Of a stretch of 64,000 nucleotides of DNA, positions 1 to 8,098 are shown one piece after another. The stretch covers positions 558,001 to 622,000 of the forward strand of contig NZ_JAAOHY010000001.1 in assembly GCF_011308835.1 (NCBI RefSeq), written 5' to 3'. Source of the stretch: Paracoccus xiamenensis. Its GTDB lineage: Bacteria; Pseudomonadota; Alphaproteobacteria; Rhodobacterales; Rhodobacteraceae. Under the pieces are notes generated by a model. That model was not told the DNA's origin. It did no database searches and worked only from the letters and a program-made list of their open reading frames with translations. Each line of letters starts with the position of its first letter. The stretch's first letter is position 1. The translations under genes and the position numbers were made by a program.

Positions 1-1
1 C

Positions 2-1180
2 AAGATCATGGGCGCCGCCGCCACCCGCGCCGCCGAGGCGATCAATTACAAGGGTGCCGGCACGATCGAATTTATCGTCGACGGCTCGGACGGGCTGCGC
101 GAGGACGGGTTCTGGTTCATGGAAATGAACACTCGCCTTCAGGTCGAACACCCCGTGACCGAGTTGATCACCGGGGTCGATCTGGTCGAATGGCAGCTGC
201 GCGTCGCCAGTGGCGAACCGCTGCCCGCGAAGCAGGAGGATCTGCACATCCAGGGCCACGCCTTCGAAGCGCGCCTTTACGCCGAGGATGTCCCTGCAGG
301 CTTTCTGCCCGCGACCGGTACGCTGGCGCATCTGCAATTCCCCGATCAGGCGCGCATCGAAACCGGCGTACGCCCCGGCGACCAGATCAGCCCGTGGTAT
401 GACCCGATGATCGCCAAGGTGGTGACCTGGGGCCCGACCCGCGCCATTGCGCTGCGGGCGCTGGAACGCGCGCTTGTCGATACCGAGGTCGCGGGGTCGG
501 TCACCAATGTCGACTTCCTGATCGCGCTGACCCGGCATGCCGGCTTTCGCAAGGGCGAGGTCGATACCGGCCTTATCGAACGCGATCTTGACGCGCTGAT
601 CTCTGCCGCTGAACCCGACCCGCGCGCGATTGCGCTGGGTGTGGTCGGTCTGTCGGGGCTGGCCGATCCGCAGGTCCGGGGCGGCATGACCCTGTGGCAG
701 CCCTTGCGCCGCACCATCGCCTGGGATGGCGGCGACGCGGTGCTGGAGGTCGAGGGGCCAGGCGCTGCCCGCGTCACCATTGACGGCACCGCGCACGAGG
801 TCCGCTGGCAGGGTGATCGCTGGTGGGTCGATGGCGATCTGCGTCGCAATCGCATCGTCAACCATGCCGCCGGGACCAGCGTATTTGGCGGCCGCACGGT
901 CACGCTGAAGCCGCAGGATCCCCTTGACCGCGCAGGCGAGGAAGCCGGCGGCGGGCTGACGCTGTCGCCGATGCCTGGGCTGGTGAAGGCGGTATTCGTG
1001 AAACCGGGGGACGCCGTGGCCGCGGGCGACCGGCTGGCGGTGCTGGAAGCGATGAAGATGGAACATACCCTGACCGCCGCGCGCGATGGCATCGTGGCCG
1101 AAGTGCTGGCGGCCGGCGGCGATCAGGTCGAGGCCGGCGCCCCGCTGATCCGTCTGGAAGAGCAGGAGGAGGCGGCATGA
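2..1180 (+). CDS. mccA: Methylcrotonyl-CoA carboxylase biotin-carrying (alpha) subunit, 3' part
   Basis: The 5' end lies outside the window; the reading frame is open from base 2. Visible parts are the end of the biotin carboxylase/ATP-grasp core, with the motif EMNTRLQVEHPVTE near base 125, the biotin carboxylase C-terminal domain, and a C-terminal biotinyl domain with the attachment motif EAMKME near base 1050. In this family the enzyme carboxylates biotin and, with a beta subunit, converts 3-methylcrotonyl-CoA to 3-methylglutaconyl-CoA in leucine breakdown. Propionyl-CoA or acetyl-CoA carboxylase alpha subunits look alike. The assignment to methylcrotonyl-CoA rests on the two following genes, HMG-CoA lyase (ATGA overlap) and a methylglutaconyl-CoA hydratase, which complete that pathway. 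The beta subunit is presumably upstream of the window. Confidence 0.9.
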   Translation, partial: KIMGAAATRAAEAINYKGAGTIEFIVDGSDGLREDGFWFMEMNTRLQVEHPVTELITGVDLVEWQLRVASGEPLPAKQEDLHIQGHAFEARLYAEDVPAGFLPATGTLAHLQFPDQARIETGVRPGDQISPWYDPMIAKVVTWGPTRAIALRALERALVDTEVAGSVTNVDFLIALTRHAGFRKGEVDTGLIERDLDALISAAEPDPRAIALGVVGLSGLADPQVRGGMTLWQPLRRTIAWDGGDAVLEVEGPGAARVTIDGTAHEVRWQGDRWWVDGDLRRNRIVNHAAGTSVFGGRTVTLKPQDPLDRAGEEAGGGLTLSPMPGLVKAVFVKPGDAVAAGDRLAVLEAMKMEHTLTAARDGIVAEVLAAGGDQVEAGAPLIRLEEQEEAA

Positions 1181-2043
1181 CCGGCCGTGTCGAGATCTTC
1201 GAGATGGGCCCACGAGACGGGCTTCAGAACGAAAAGGCGATGATCGCGACGGAAGACAAGATTGCACTGGTTGACATGCTGTCGGGTGCAGGCTTTCGGC
1301 GGATCGAGGTGACCAGTTTTGTCAGCCCCAAATGGGTGCCGCAACTGGCCGATGCCGCGCAGGTGATGGCCGGCATTCAGCGCCGCCCGGGCATCAGCTA
1401 TGCGGTGCTGACCCCGAACATGAAGGGTTATGAGGGCGCGCGGGCCGCGAAAGCCAGCGAGGTGGCGATCTTCGGCTCGGCCTCGGAAGGGTTCAGCAAG
1501 GCCAATCTGAATGCGACGATTGCGGAATCGCTGGAACGCTTCCGGCCGGTGGCGCAGGCCGCGGCGGAGGATGGCGTGCCGGTGCGCGGCTATGTCAGCA
1601 TGGTGACCGACAGCCCGTTCGAAGGCGACGTGCCGCCCGGCGATGTGGCCCGCGTGGTGGCGGCCCTGCGCGACATGGGCTGTTATGAAGTCAGCCTTGG
1701 CGACACGATCGGGCAGGCGACGCCGGAAAAGATCGACGCGATGCTGGCCGTGGTTCTGGACGAGATGCCGGCCAATCGGCTGGCCGGGCATTACCATGAC
1801 ACGGCGGGCCGGGCGCTGCTGAATATCGACGCATCGCTGGCGCGTGGATTGCGGGTGTTCGATGCCGCCGTCGGCGGGCTTGGCGGATGCCCCTATGCGC
1901 CGGGTGCAAAGGGGAATGTGGCCACGGAAAGGGTCGCGGCGCATCTGGCGGCGCAGGGCTTCAACACTGGGCTTGATATGGAACAGATCGAACGCGCGGC
2001 GGCTTTTGCCCGCACGTTGCGCAGCACGGGGGCAGCGGCATGA
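1177..2043 (+). CDS. mvaB: Hydroxymethylglutaryl-CoA lyase
   Basis: A 288-residue protein, full length for the family. It starts in an ATGA overlap with the carboxylase gene and ends in an ATGA overlap with the hydratase gene, so the three are translationally coupled. The N-terminus carries MGPRDGLQNE, the DRE-TIM substrate/metal motif, and the C-terminal part carries the lyase signature GGLGGCPYAPGAKGN around residues 231-245, which includes the catalytic cysteine. The enzyme splits HMG-CoA into acetyl-CoA and acetoacetate, the last step of leucine catabolism. It is a cytosolic TIM barrel. Nothing is missing or truncated. Confidence is high because motif, length and operon context agree. Confidence 0.95.
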   Translation: MTGRVEIFEMGPRDGLQNEKAMIATEDKIALVDMLSGAGFRRIEVTSFVSPKWVPQLADAAQVMAGIQRRPGISYAVLTPNMKGYEGARAAKASEVAIFGSASEGFSKANLNATIAESLERFRPVAQAAAEDGVPVRGYVSMVTDSPFEGDVPPGDVARVVAALRDMGCYEVSLGDTIGQATPEKIDAMLAVVLDEMPANRLAGHYHDTAGRALLNIDASLARGLRVFDAAVGGLGGCPYAPGAKGNVATERVAAHLAAQGFNTGLDMEQIERAAAFARTLRSTGAAA

Positions 2044-2831
2044 GCACGGATTTCCAGACCATTCGGATCGAACGCGACGCGCGCGGCGTGGCCACGCTGT
2101 GGCTGGCCCGCGCCGACAAGCACAACGCGCTGTCGGCGCAGATGCTGGACGAGCTGACAGAGGCCGCGAACCTGCTGAGCCATGATGACACTGTCCGGGT
2201 GGTGATCCTCGCGGCCGAAGGGCCGACCTTCTGCGCAGGCGGCGATCTGGCCTGGATGCGCGAACAGATCACCGCCGATGCCGAGACCCGCCGCGCCGGT
2301 GCGCGCCAACTGGCCAATATGCTGATGACGATGAACACGCTGTCGAAACCGCTGATCGGGCGCGTTCACGGCAATGCCTTTGGCGGTGGCGTGGGCATGA
2401 TGGCGGTCTGTGACGTGGTTGTGGCGGCGCGGCCGGCGCGCTTTGGGCTGACAGAAACAAAGCTGGGGCTGATCCCCGCGACCATCGGCCCCTATGTGCT
2501 GGCGCGGATGGGTGAGGACAAGGCGCGTCGCGTCTTCATGTCCGCGCGCCTGTTCGATGCCGAGGAGGCGGTGGTGCTGAACCTCGTCGCGCGGCTGGCC
2601 GATCCCGACGATCTGGACGCCTATGTCGAGGAGGAAGTCGCGCCATATCTTCTGTGCGCGCCGGGTGCCGTGGCCGAGGCGAAGCGGCTGGCCCGCGCGC
2701 TTGGTCCCCGCATCGACGCCAGTGTCATCGAACACAGCATCGACCGGCTGATTGCCATGTGGGAAGGTGACGAGGCCCCCGAAGGCATCGCGGCCTTCTT
2801 TGAAAAGCGCAAACCGCGCTGGCAGCAATAG
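2040..2831 (+). CDS. liuC: Enoyl-CoA hydratase family protein, probable methylglutaconyl-CoA hydratase
   Basis: A 263-residue crotonase-fold protein. The oxyanion-hole segments are visible: AGGDLAWM near residues 65-72 and the glycine-rich stretch NAFGGGVGMM near residues 112-121. The family hydrates or isomerises acyl-CoA esters. The specific role, hydration of 3-methylglutaconyl-CoA to HMG-CoA, is inferred from its place as third gene of the coupled carboxylase/HMG-CoA lyase operon (start overlaps the lyase stop by 4 bases). The operon seems to end here: 211 bases without a gene follow before fabF, holding a GC-rich inverted repeat (2835-2857) but no T-run, so I do not call a terminator. 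Confidence 0.88.
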   Translation: MSTDFQTIRIERDARGVATLWLARADKHNALSAQMLDELTEAANLLSHDDTVRVVILAAEGPTFCAGGDLAWMREQITADAETRRAGARQLANMLMTMNTLSKPLIGRVHGNAFGGGVGMMAVCDVVVAARPARFGLTETKLGLIPATIGPYVLARMGEDKARRVFMSARLFDAEEAVVLNLVARLADPDDLDAYVEEEVAPYLLCAPGAVAEAKRLARALGPRIDASVIEHSIDRLIAMWEGDEAPEGIAAFFEKRKPRWQQ

Positions 2832-3042
2832 CCGCCCGCCGAGGTTGGTGGCGGGCTGATCGCGGCGCGCGGGCTGGGGCAGGGCGAATTTAACCCCGGC
2901 CGGTGATTGCCCTGGTTTCGCGTTCGGCTGTTGCAGGTGGTCGAAATTCGGGCGACCGTTGGGGGCTGGCATCGTGGCGTTGCGCGCAGCGCACCCCGCG
3001 TGTATCAGGGCTGAAATTTCGTGCAGAGCGAGGGAAATGCCG

Positions 3043-4305
3043 ATGCGCAGAGTTGTCGTCACTGGTCTGGGGATGGTTACACCGCTGGCCTCGGGGGTCA
3101 ATGAGACCTGGGAACGGCTGTTGGCCGGTCAGTCCGGCGCGGGGCCGATCACGCGGTTCGATGCCTCGGACGTGGTGACGAAATATGCCTGCGAGATCCC
3201 GTTTGGCGATGGCAGCGATGGCAGCTTCAACCCCGATGACTGGATGGAGCCGAAGGACCGCCGCAAGGTCGATGACTTCATCCTTTACGGCATGGCCGCC
3301 GCCGTGCAGGCCGTGCGCGATGCGGGCGTCGAAGATTTGTCTGACGACGAAAAGCTGCGCGCCGGCGTGATGATCGGTTCGGGCATCGGGGGGCTGACCA
3401 CGATCGCGGAAACCGCGGTTCTGATCAAGGAAAAGGGGCCGAAGCGGGTTTCGCCCTTCTTCATTCCCGGCTCGCTTATCAACCTGATCTCGGGTCAGGT
3501 GTCGATCCGGTTCGGCTTCAAGGGGCCGAACCATGCGGTGGTGACGGCCTGTTCGACGGGTGCGCATGCCATCGGCGATGCCGCGCGGCTGATCATGCTG
3601 GGGGATGCCGATATCATGGTGGCCGGCGGGGCCGAAAGCCCGATCAGCGAGATCGGCATTGCCGGTTTCAACGCCTGCAAGGCGCTTTCGACCAAACGCG
3701 GCGATGATCCCAAGGCCGCAAGCCGCCCCTATGACGACGACCGCGACGGTTTCGTGATGGGCGAGGGCGCGGGCGTCGTCGTGCTGGAGGAATACGAACA
3801 CGCCAAGGCGCGCGGCGCAAAGATCTATGCCGAGGTGCTGGGTTACGGGCTGTCGGGCGATGCGTATCACATCACCGCACCGTCCGAAGACGGCGATGGC
3901 GGTTTCCGCGCCATGCAGAATGCGCTGCGGAATGCCGGGCTGGAACCCGCCGATATCGACTATGTGAACGCACATGGCACCTCGACCATGGCAGATACGA
4001 TCGAGCTGGGCGCGGTAGAGCGCCTGATGGGCGATCATGCCAAGGATGTGACCATGTCTTCGACGAAATCCAGTATCGGGCATTTGTTGGGCGCGGCCGG
4101 CGCGGTCGAGGCGATTTTCTGCATCCTCGCGCTGCGTGACCAGATTGCGCCGCCGACGATCAACCTCGACAATCCGGCGGTCCAGCCGAAGCTGGATCTG
4201 GCGGCGAATGCGGCCGTGCGCCGCAAGATTGACGTGGCGCTGTCCAACAGCTTCGGCTTTGGCGGCACCAATGCCAGCCTGATCGTCGGCAAGGTGCGCG
4301 ACTGA
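3043..4305 (+). CDS. fabF: Beta-ketoacyl-ACP synthase II
   Basis: A 420-residue condensing enzyme of type II fatty acid synthesis, which elongates acyl-ACP with malonyl-ACP in the cytosol. The thiolase-fold active-site residues are all visible: Cys in VTACSTGAHA, His in NAHGTSTMAD, and Lys/His in SSTKSSIGHLLGAAGAVEA. I chose the ATG at 3043 (MRRVVVTGLGMVTP), seven bases after AGGGA at 3031-3035. An in-frame ATG at 3037 sits directly on that ribosome site, and a longer in-frame extension from 2959 has no conserved content. The stop overlaps the mltG start by one base. No acyl carrier protein gene lies upstream, where one is often found. Confidence 0.95.
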   Translation: MRRVVVTGLGMVTPLASGVNETWERLLAGQSGAGPITRFDASDVVTKYACEIPFGDGSDGSFNPDDWMEPKDRRKVDDFILYGMAAAVQAVRDAGVEDLSDDEKLRAGVMIGSGIGGLTTIAETAVLIKEKGPKRVSPFFIPGSLINLISGQVSIRFGFKGPNHAVVTACSTGAHAIGDAARLIMLGDADIMVAGGAESPISEIGIAGFNACKALSTKRGDDPKAASRPYDDDRDGFVMGEGAGVVVLEEYEHAKARGAKIYAEVLGYGLSGDAYHITAPSEDGDGGFRAMQNALRNAGLEPADIDYVNAHGTSTMADTIELGAVERLMGDHAKDVTMSSTKSSIGHLLGAAGAVEAIFCILALRDQIAPPTINLDNPAVQPKLDLAANAAVRRKIDVALSNSFGFGGTNASLIVGKVRD

Positions 4306-5474
4306 TGTGGAAGAATATTGCCTCGACCTTCCTGACCCTGGCGATCTTTCTGCTGATCGCCGTGGCCGTCGTCGTGGCCTGGGGCAAGTCACAATATAAC
4401 AGTGCGGGGCCGGCGCAGGTGGCACAATGCGTGCAGGTCGCGCGTGGGGCCAGCCTGTCTGCCGTCAGCAAGACGCTGGAAGAACAGGGCGCGATTTCCA
4501 GCGCCTATATCTTCCGCGCCGGGGCCGATGCGGCGGGCAAGTCGCGGGACCTGAAATTCGGGTCCTATCTGGTGCCGCCGGGGGCCAGCATGTCGGACAT
4601 TGTCGGCGTCATCACCGCGGGCGGCCCGTCCACCTGCGGGACCGAGGTGATTTACCGCGTCGGCGTGCGCGCCGATTCGGTGGTGCTGCGTGACATCAAT
4701 CCCGAGACCGGCGCCTATGAGGAGCGGGTGAAATACGACCCCGCCACCGAGGACCGGCCCGATGCCATCGCCCAGGCAGAGGAACAGCCCGATGCGCGTT
4801 TGCGCGTGGCCGTGGCGGAAGGCGTGACCAGCTGGCAGGTGGTCGAGGCGCTGAAACGCGCCGATTTCCTGGCGGGCGATGTCAACGATGTCCCCGCCGA
4901 AGGCACGCTGGCGCCCGACAGCTATGAGGTCGCCAAGGGTGCCGACCGCGCCACGCTGCTGGCCGAGATGGAGACGCGTCAGGCGGCGATCCTTCAGGCG
5001 GCATGGGACGCCCGCCCCTTCGGTCTGCCCTATCAGTCGCCCGAGGAGGCGCTGATCATGGCCTCGATCGTTGAAAAGGAAACCGGCGTGCCGGACGAGC
5101 GCGGGCAGGTTGCCAGCGTCTTCGTCAACCGATTGGAATCAGGGATGCGGCTGGAAACCGACCCGACGGTCATTTACGGCGTGACCGAGGGCCGCGGCGT
5201 GCTGAACCGAGGGCTGCGGCGGTCGGAATTGCAGCGCAGGACCGACTGGAACACCTATCAGATCGACGGTCTGCCGAAGACGCCCATCGCCAACCCAGGC
5301 AGGGCAGCGATCGAGGCGGCGCTGAACCCCGCCGAGACCGATTTCATCTTCTTCGTGGCGGACGGCACCGGCGGGCACCAGTTCTCGCGCACGCTGGAGG
5401 AACATAACGCCGCCGTCGCCCGCTGGCGCGAGATCGAGGCCCAGCAGCAACAGGGCGCCGGCAGCGGCGGCTGA
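4305..5474 (+). CDS. mltG: Endolytic murein transglycosylase MltG (YceG family)
   Basis: A 389-residue inner-membrane protein. Residues about 5-27 form one N-terminal membrane segment (FLTLAIFLLIAVAVVVAW). The YceG domain follows, with the catalytic region IMASIVEKETGVPDERGQVA near residues 249-268, containing the Glu expected for lytic cleavage, and NRLESGMRLETDPTVIYG just after. The enzyme cuts nascent glycan strands in the periplasm and helps set strand length. The last residues are Gln/Gly-rich. It is coupled to fabF (TGATG overlap). A strong intrinsic terminator follows 30 bases after the stop, so fabF-mltG is probably a closed unit. Confidence 0.93.
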   Translation: MWKNIASTFLTLAIFLLIAVAVVVAWGKSQYNSAGPAQVAQCVQVARGASLSAVSKTLEEQGAISSAYIFRAGADAAGKSRDLKFGSYLVPPGASMSDIVGVITAGGPSTCGTEVIYRVGVRADSVVLRDINPETGAYEERVKYDPATEDRPDAIAQAEEQPDARLRVAVAEGVTSWQVVEALKRADFLAGDVNDVPAEGTLAPDSYEVAKGADRATLLAEMETRQAAILQAAWDARPFGLPYQSPEEALIMASIVEKETGVPDERGQVASVFVNRLESGMRLETDPTVIYGVTEGRGVLNRGLRRSELQRRTDWNTYQIDGLPKTPIANPGRAAIEAALNPAETDFIFFVADGTGGHQFSRTLEEHNAAVARWREIEAQQQQGAGSGG

Positions 5475-5503
5475 ACGCCACGGGCCAAAGGCCAGGAATT
5501 ATG

Positions 5504-5533
5504 ACCCCGCGCGGAACTTCCGCGCGGGGTTTT
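5504..5533 (+). terminator. Intrinsic terminator after mltG
   Basis: An 11-base-pair perfect stem (ACCCCGCGCGG at 5504-5514 against CCGCGCGGGGT at 5520-5530), a 5-base loop, then TTTCTG. It closes the fabF-mltG unit. An ORF reading through it from 5501 is therefore not the true start of the next gene. Confidence 0.88.
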
Positions 5534-5587
5534 CTGTTATGCCTCAACAGATTCCGACGTTGTCGATCGTCACCGAGGAGACTTGAA

Positions 5588-6031
5588 ATGAAACTTTCCG
5601 ATATGTTTGCCAGCCTTTCCCGCAACGCGCAGGAATTCGAAAAGCGCGCGGCCAAATGGCAGGAAGACCTTGGAAATCGCAGCGAGGAAATGGTGCAGAG
5701 CGCAAAGGCCTGGATCGCGGATGCGCAAAAACGCGATGATGATCTGAAGGCGCAGGTGAAGGATTACTTCAACGACGCCAGTGAACAGGTCAAAGCGCAA
5801 TGGGCGACGGCCAAGACCGAATGGGATGGTGAGGTCGCCAAGCTGAAGGCCAAGGGCGAGGAGGTCCGCAAGAAGGCGGAGACCATGGCCACCGAGGATA
5901 CAGCCGACTGGTACGAGGCCTATGCCGCGAATATGGTCGCATATGCGCAGCAGGTACAGGACGAGGCCGCGAAGGCCGTGGCCTCTGCCAATGAGGCACG
6001 CGCCAAGGCCGAGGCTTCGAAAACGGCCTGA
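5588..6031 (+). CDS. Helical protein of unknown function, phasin-like composition
   Basis: A 147-residue soluble protein, almost wholly charged and alanine-rich helix (MKLSDMFASLSRNAQEF at the start, then repeated K/E/A/Q heptad-like stretches up to residue 145), with no signal peptide or membrane segment. The start is the ATG at 5588, eight bases after GAGGAG; the longer in-frame version would translate the preceding terminator. It is monocistronic, with a terminator on each side. The amphipathic helical character resembles phasins or other surface-coating proteins, but I do not recognise a family motif and assign no function. It lies just before the GTA leader; no link between the two is shown. 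Confidence 0.75.
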   Translation: MKLSDMFASLSRNAQEFEKRAAKWQEDLGNRSEEMVQSAKAWIADAQKRDDDLKAQVKDYFNDASEQVKAQWATAKTEWDGEVAKLKAKGEEVRKKAETMATEDTADWYEAYAANMVAYAQQVQDEAAKAVASANEARAKAEASKTA

Positions 6032-6054
6032 CGCGCCGCAACGTGACGACCTGG

Positions 6055-6086
6055 TCGCGCGCCTTTGGGCGCGCGATTCTGTTTTT
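6055..6086 (+). terminator. Intrinsic terminator after the helical-protein gene
   Basis: A 9-base-pair perfect stem TCGCGCGCC (6055-6063) / GGCGCGCGA (6068-6076) with loop TTTG, followed by TTCTGTTTTT. It separates the housekeeping block from the GTA leader. Confidence 0.85.
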
Positions 6087-6210
6087 GGCACAGCGAATTG
6101 CGGCCTTTTGTTGCCCTGTTGCGTCAGCGTTCGCAACGGGCGTTGCGTACTCTAATCCTTTGTTATCGCTTATTAAAATTTCGGTTCATTTGCATCCTGA
6201 GGTTTAGGTA

Positions 6211-6239
6211 TTGACTTACCGAACGCTCTAAAGTAGAAA
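6211..6239 (+). promoter_or_regulatory. Probable sigma70-type promoter of the GTA cluster
   Basis: TTGACT (6211-6216), a 17-base spacer, then TAGAAA (6234-6239). It lies in the unusually AT-rich stretch of the 313-base gene-free gap 6032-6344. Transcription would start near 6245-6247, about 100 bases before the first GTA gene. Known GTA clusters are switched on by CtrA and GafA; I see no clear TTAA-N7-TTAA CtrA site here. The boxes were read by eye and the promoter is inferred. Confidence 0.6.
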
Positions 6240-6245
6240 TTTTAC

Positions 6246-6281
6246 ATGCTGGGAGAAATGGGCAAGCCGCCGGGTCACTGA
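6246..6281 (+). other. Possible leaderless 11-codon leader peptide in the GTA leader
   Basis: ATG at 6246 begins an 11-codon frame (MLGEMGKPPGH, stop TGA at 6279-6281) whose first base falls at the start site predicted from the promoter at 6211-6239. It runs into the following terminator hairpin. A second in-frame ATG at 6258 is preceded by GGGAG at too short a distance. Whether it is translated is unknown. Confidence 0.3.
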
Positions 6282-6300
6282 CCTTGGGCGGCTTTTTTGT
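6264..6300 (+). terminator. Terminator-like hairpin between the GTA promoter and the first GTA gene
   Basis: An outer 8-base-pair stem AAGCCGCC (6264-6271) / GGCGGCTT (6287-6294) encloses an inner GGTC-ACT-GACC stem, and six T residues follow the last stem G/C base (6293-6298). It lies about 20 bases after the predicted start site and 45 bases before the first GTA gene. It could end a short RNA or act as an attenuator. Confidence 0.75.
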
Positions 6301-6344
6301 TTCTCGGCTCGTGCGGACAGACCACGAGGGCGGGGCATGGCTGG

Positions 6345-6695
6345 ATGACACTAACTTTCGATCCGGGGTCGGAACAGGCGGAGGGGCCGTTTCTGCCCCA
6401 GACCGCATTGGAAACCATCGACATCGCCAGCGGCGTCTTTCGGGATGCCGCTGAGGACATGGAACGACTGCGGCGCAAGCTGCGGGCCGGCGATATGGGC
6501 GAGCTGAAGGACGCGGCCGCCATGGCGCGCAGCCTGCGCAATGCGACGCAGCAGATGCTCGAGGAAAGGAACAAGGTTGACAAGCTTCGCAAGGAAATTG
6601 CCGGGAGCGTCGGGGACGGCTGTTTCGACCTCGACGCGGCCAGAGATGAAATCGGGCGCCGCCTGGCTTGCCTCCGCCGCGCCGGAGGAGGTTGA
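6345..6695 (+). CDS. GTA gene g1 product, small terminase-like protein
   Basis: A 116-residue soluble protein at the head of the GTA cluster. It is helical, with a central run rich in Arg/Lys/Glu (DMERLRRKLRAGDMGELKDA). In the Rhodobacter capsulatus GTA the gene at this place is the small terminase subunit, which lacks specific pac-site recognition and so lets random host DNA be packaged. That role is taken from position and size, not from a motif I can prove. The start at 6345 (MTLTFDPGS) was chosen over an in-frame start at 6297, which would lie in the terminator T-run. Its 3' end overlaps the large terminase gene by about 50 bases in another frame. Confidence 0.75.
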   Translation: MTLTFDPGSEQAEGPFLPQTALETIDIASGVFRDAAEDMERLRRKLRAGDMGELKDAAAMARSLRNATQQMLEERNKVDKLRKEIAGSVGDGCFDLDAARDEIGRRLACLRRAGGG

Positions 6696-7992
6696 CGAAT
6701 TCCTGTCAGGTCTCAGCGACAATGCGCTGGCGAGCCTGCCGTGGATATTCGAGTTCTGGGCGCTGCCGCACCAGTTGCCGCCCCGCGGCGACTGGAAAAG
6801 TTGGGTCATCATGGGCGGGCGCGGTGCGGGGAAGACCCGCGCCGGGTCGGAATGGGTGCGCCGCAAGGTCGAGGGTGCGACGCCGGAGGCACCGGGGGAA
6901 TGTTCCCGTGTGGCGCTGATCGGCGAGACCTTCGACCAGACCCGCGAGGTGATGGTCTTTGGCGATAGCGGGATCCTGGCCTGTTCGCCACCCGATCGCC
7001 GCCCGCAATGGGAGGCGTCGCGCCGGCGGTTGGTCTGGCCCAACGGGGCGACGGCCACGGTATATTCGGCCCATGAACCCGAGGCGCTGCGCGGGCCGCA
7101 ATTCGACGCGGCATGGGTGGACGAACTGGCGAAGTGGAAGAAGGCGGAAGACACTTGGGACATGCTGCAATTCGCGCTGCGGCTGGGCAGTCATCCCCAG
7201 CAGGTGGTGACGACAACGCCGCGCAATGTCGAGGTGCTGAAGCGGATCCTGCAAAGCGCCTCGACCGTGACGACGCATGCGCCGACGGATGCGAACCGCG
7301 CCTATCTGGCGGAAAGCTTCCTGGCCGAGGTCGAGACCCGCTACGGCGGAACCCGAATGGGTCGGCAGGAGCTGGAGGGCGTGCTGCTGGATGATGTCGA
7401 GGGCGCGTTGTGGAGCACGGCCATGGTCGAGGCGGCCCGTGTCGACCGCATGCCGCAGCTGGACCGGGTGGTGGTGGCCGTCGATCCGGCAGTGACCGGA
7501 GGCGCGGCCTCGGACGAATGCGGGATCGTGGTTGCGGGTGTGGTTGCCCAGGGCGCGCCGAAGGATTGGCGCGCCTATGTGCTGGAAGATGCCAGCGTCC
7601 GGGGCGGCCCGACCGAATGGGCGCGGGCGGCGATCGCGGCGATGGACCGGCACAAGGCCGAGCGGTTGGTCGCAGAGGTCAATCAGGGCGGCGACCTGAT
7701 CGAAAGTGTCGTGCGCCAGATCGACCCGCTGGTCCCGTTCCGGGGTTTGCGCGCGGCGCGCGGCAAGGCAATCCGGGCAGAGCCGGTGGCGGCGCTGTAT
7801 GAACAGGGCCGCGTCAAGCATCTGCGTGGGCCTTCGCTGGGGGCGCTGGAAGATCAGATGTGCCGCATGACCTTGCGGGGCTATGAGGGGAAGGGCTCGC
7901 CTGACCGGCTGGACGCCTTGGTCTGGGCGATCCACGAGTTGATGATCGAGCCCGCGGCGGGGTTCCGGCAGCCAATGATGCGGACATTGTGA
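6646..7992 (+). CDS. GTA large terminase (g2), DNA-packaging ATPase/nuclease
   Basis: A 448-residue two-domain packaging motor. The N-terminal ATPase has Walker A GGRGAGKT at residues 57-64 and the Walker B-like strand FDAAWVDELAKWK near residue 157. The C-terminal RNase H-fold nuclease begins around residue 277 with VVAVDPAVTGG, whose Asp is the expected metal ligand. The protein pumps DNA into the prohead and cuts it when full. The start at 6646 (MKSGAAWLAS) is the first sensible ATG; the frame is open further upstream but there it only shadows g1. The length matches GTA and HK97-type terminases. A terminator-like hairpin follows it. Confidence 0.93.
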   Translation: MKSGAAWLASAAPEEVDEFLSGLSDNALASLPWIFEFWALPHQLPPRGDWKSWVIMGGRGAGKTRAGSEWVRRKVEGATPEAPGECSRVALIGETFDQTREVMVFGDSGILACSPPDRRPQWEASRRRLVWPNGATATVYSAHEPEALRGPQFDAAWVDELAKWKKAEDTWDMLQFALRLGSHPQQVVTTTPRNVEVLKRILQSASTVTTHAPTDANRAYLAESFLAEVETRYGGTRMGRQELEGVLLDDVEGALWSTAMVEAARVDRMPQLDRVVVAVDPAVTGGAASDECGIVVAGVVAQGAPKDWRAYVLEDASVRGGPTEWARAAIAAMDRHKAERLVAEVNQGGDLIESVVRQIDPLVPFRGLRAARGKAIRAEPVAALYEQGRVKHLRGPSLGALEDQMCRMTLRGYEGKGSPDRLDALVWAIHELMIEPAAGFRQPMMRTL

Positions 7993-8024
7993 GGCCGGCC
8001 GGGGGCCAGCCCCCGGAACCCCCG

Positions 8025-8045
8025 GGATACTTGAACCAGAATGAA
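8025..8045 (+). repeat. Short dispersed element, half copy
   Basis: GGATACTTGAACCAGAATGA plus one A. It matches, at 19 of 21 positions, one arm of the inverted repeat at 53121-53164. It lies between GTA g2 and g3, directly before a terminator hairpin. Confidence 0.55.
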
Positions 8046-8073
8046 AGGGCTGCCCAAGGGGGCGGCCCTTTTT
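8044..8073 (+). terminator. Terminator-like hairpin between GTA g2 and g3
   Basis: A 12-pair stem, AAAGGGCTGCCC (8044-8055) against GGGCGGCCCTTT (8060-8071), with one T-G pair and loop AAGG, ending in five T. It lies inside the GTA cluster, 26 bases before the portal gene start. Confidence 0.7.
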
Positions 8074-8098
8074 GCATCCACAGACAAGGAGGCGAGGC

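Noticed and set aside
2835..2860. Inverted repeat after the leucine-catabolism operon as a terminator
   Set aside because: The stem is imperfect and no T-run follows.
2959..3042. Longer FabF start at 2959
   Set aside because: The extra residues are not typical of FabF and the ribosome site AGGGA at 3031 suits the ATG at 3043.
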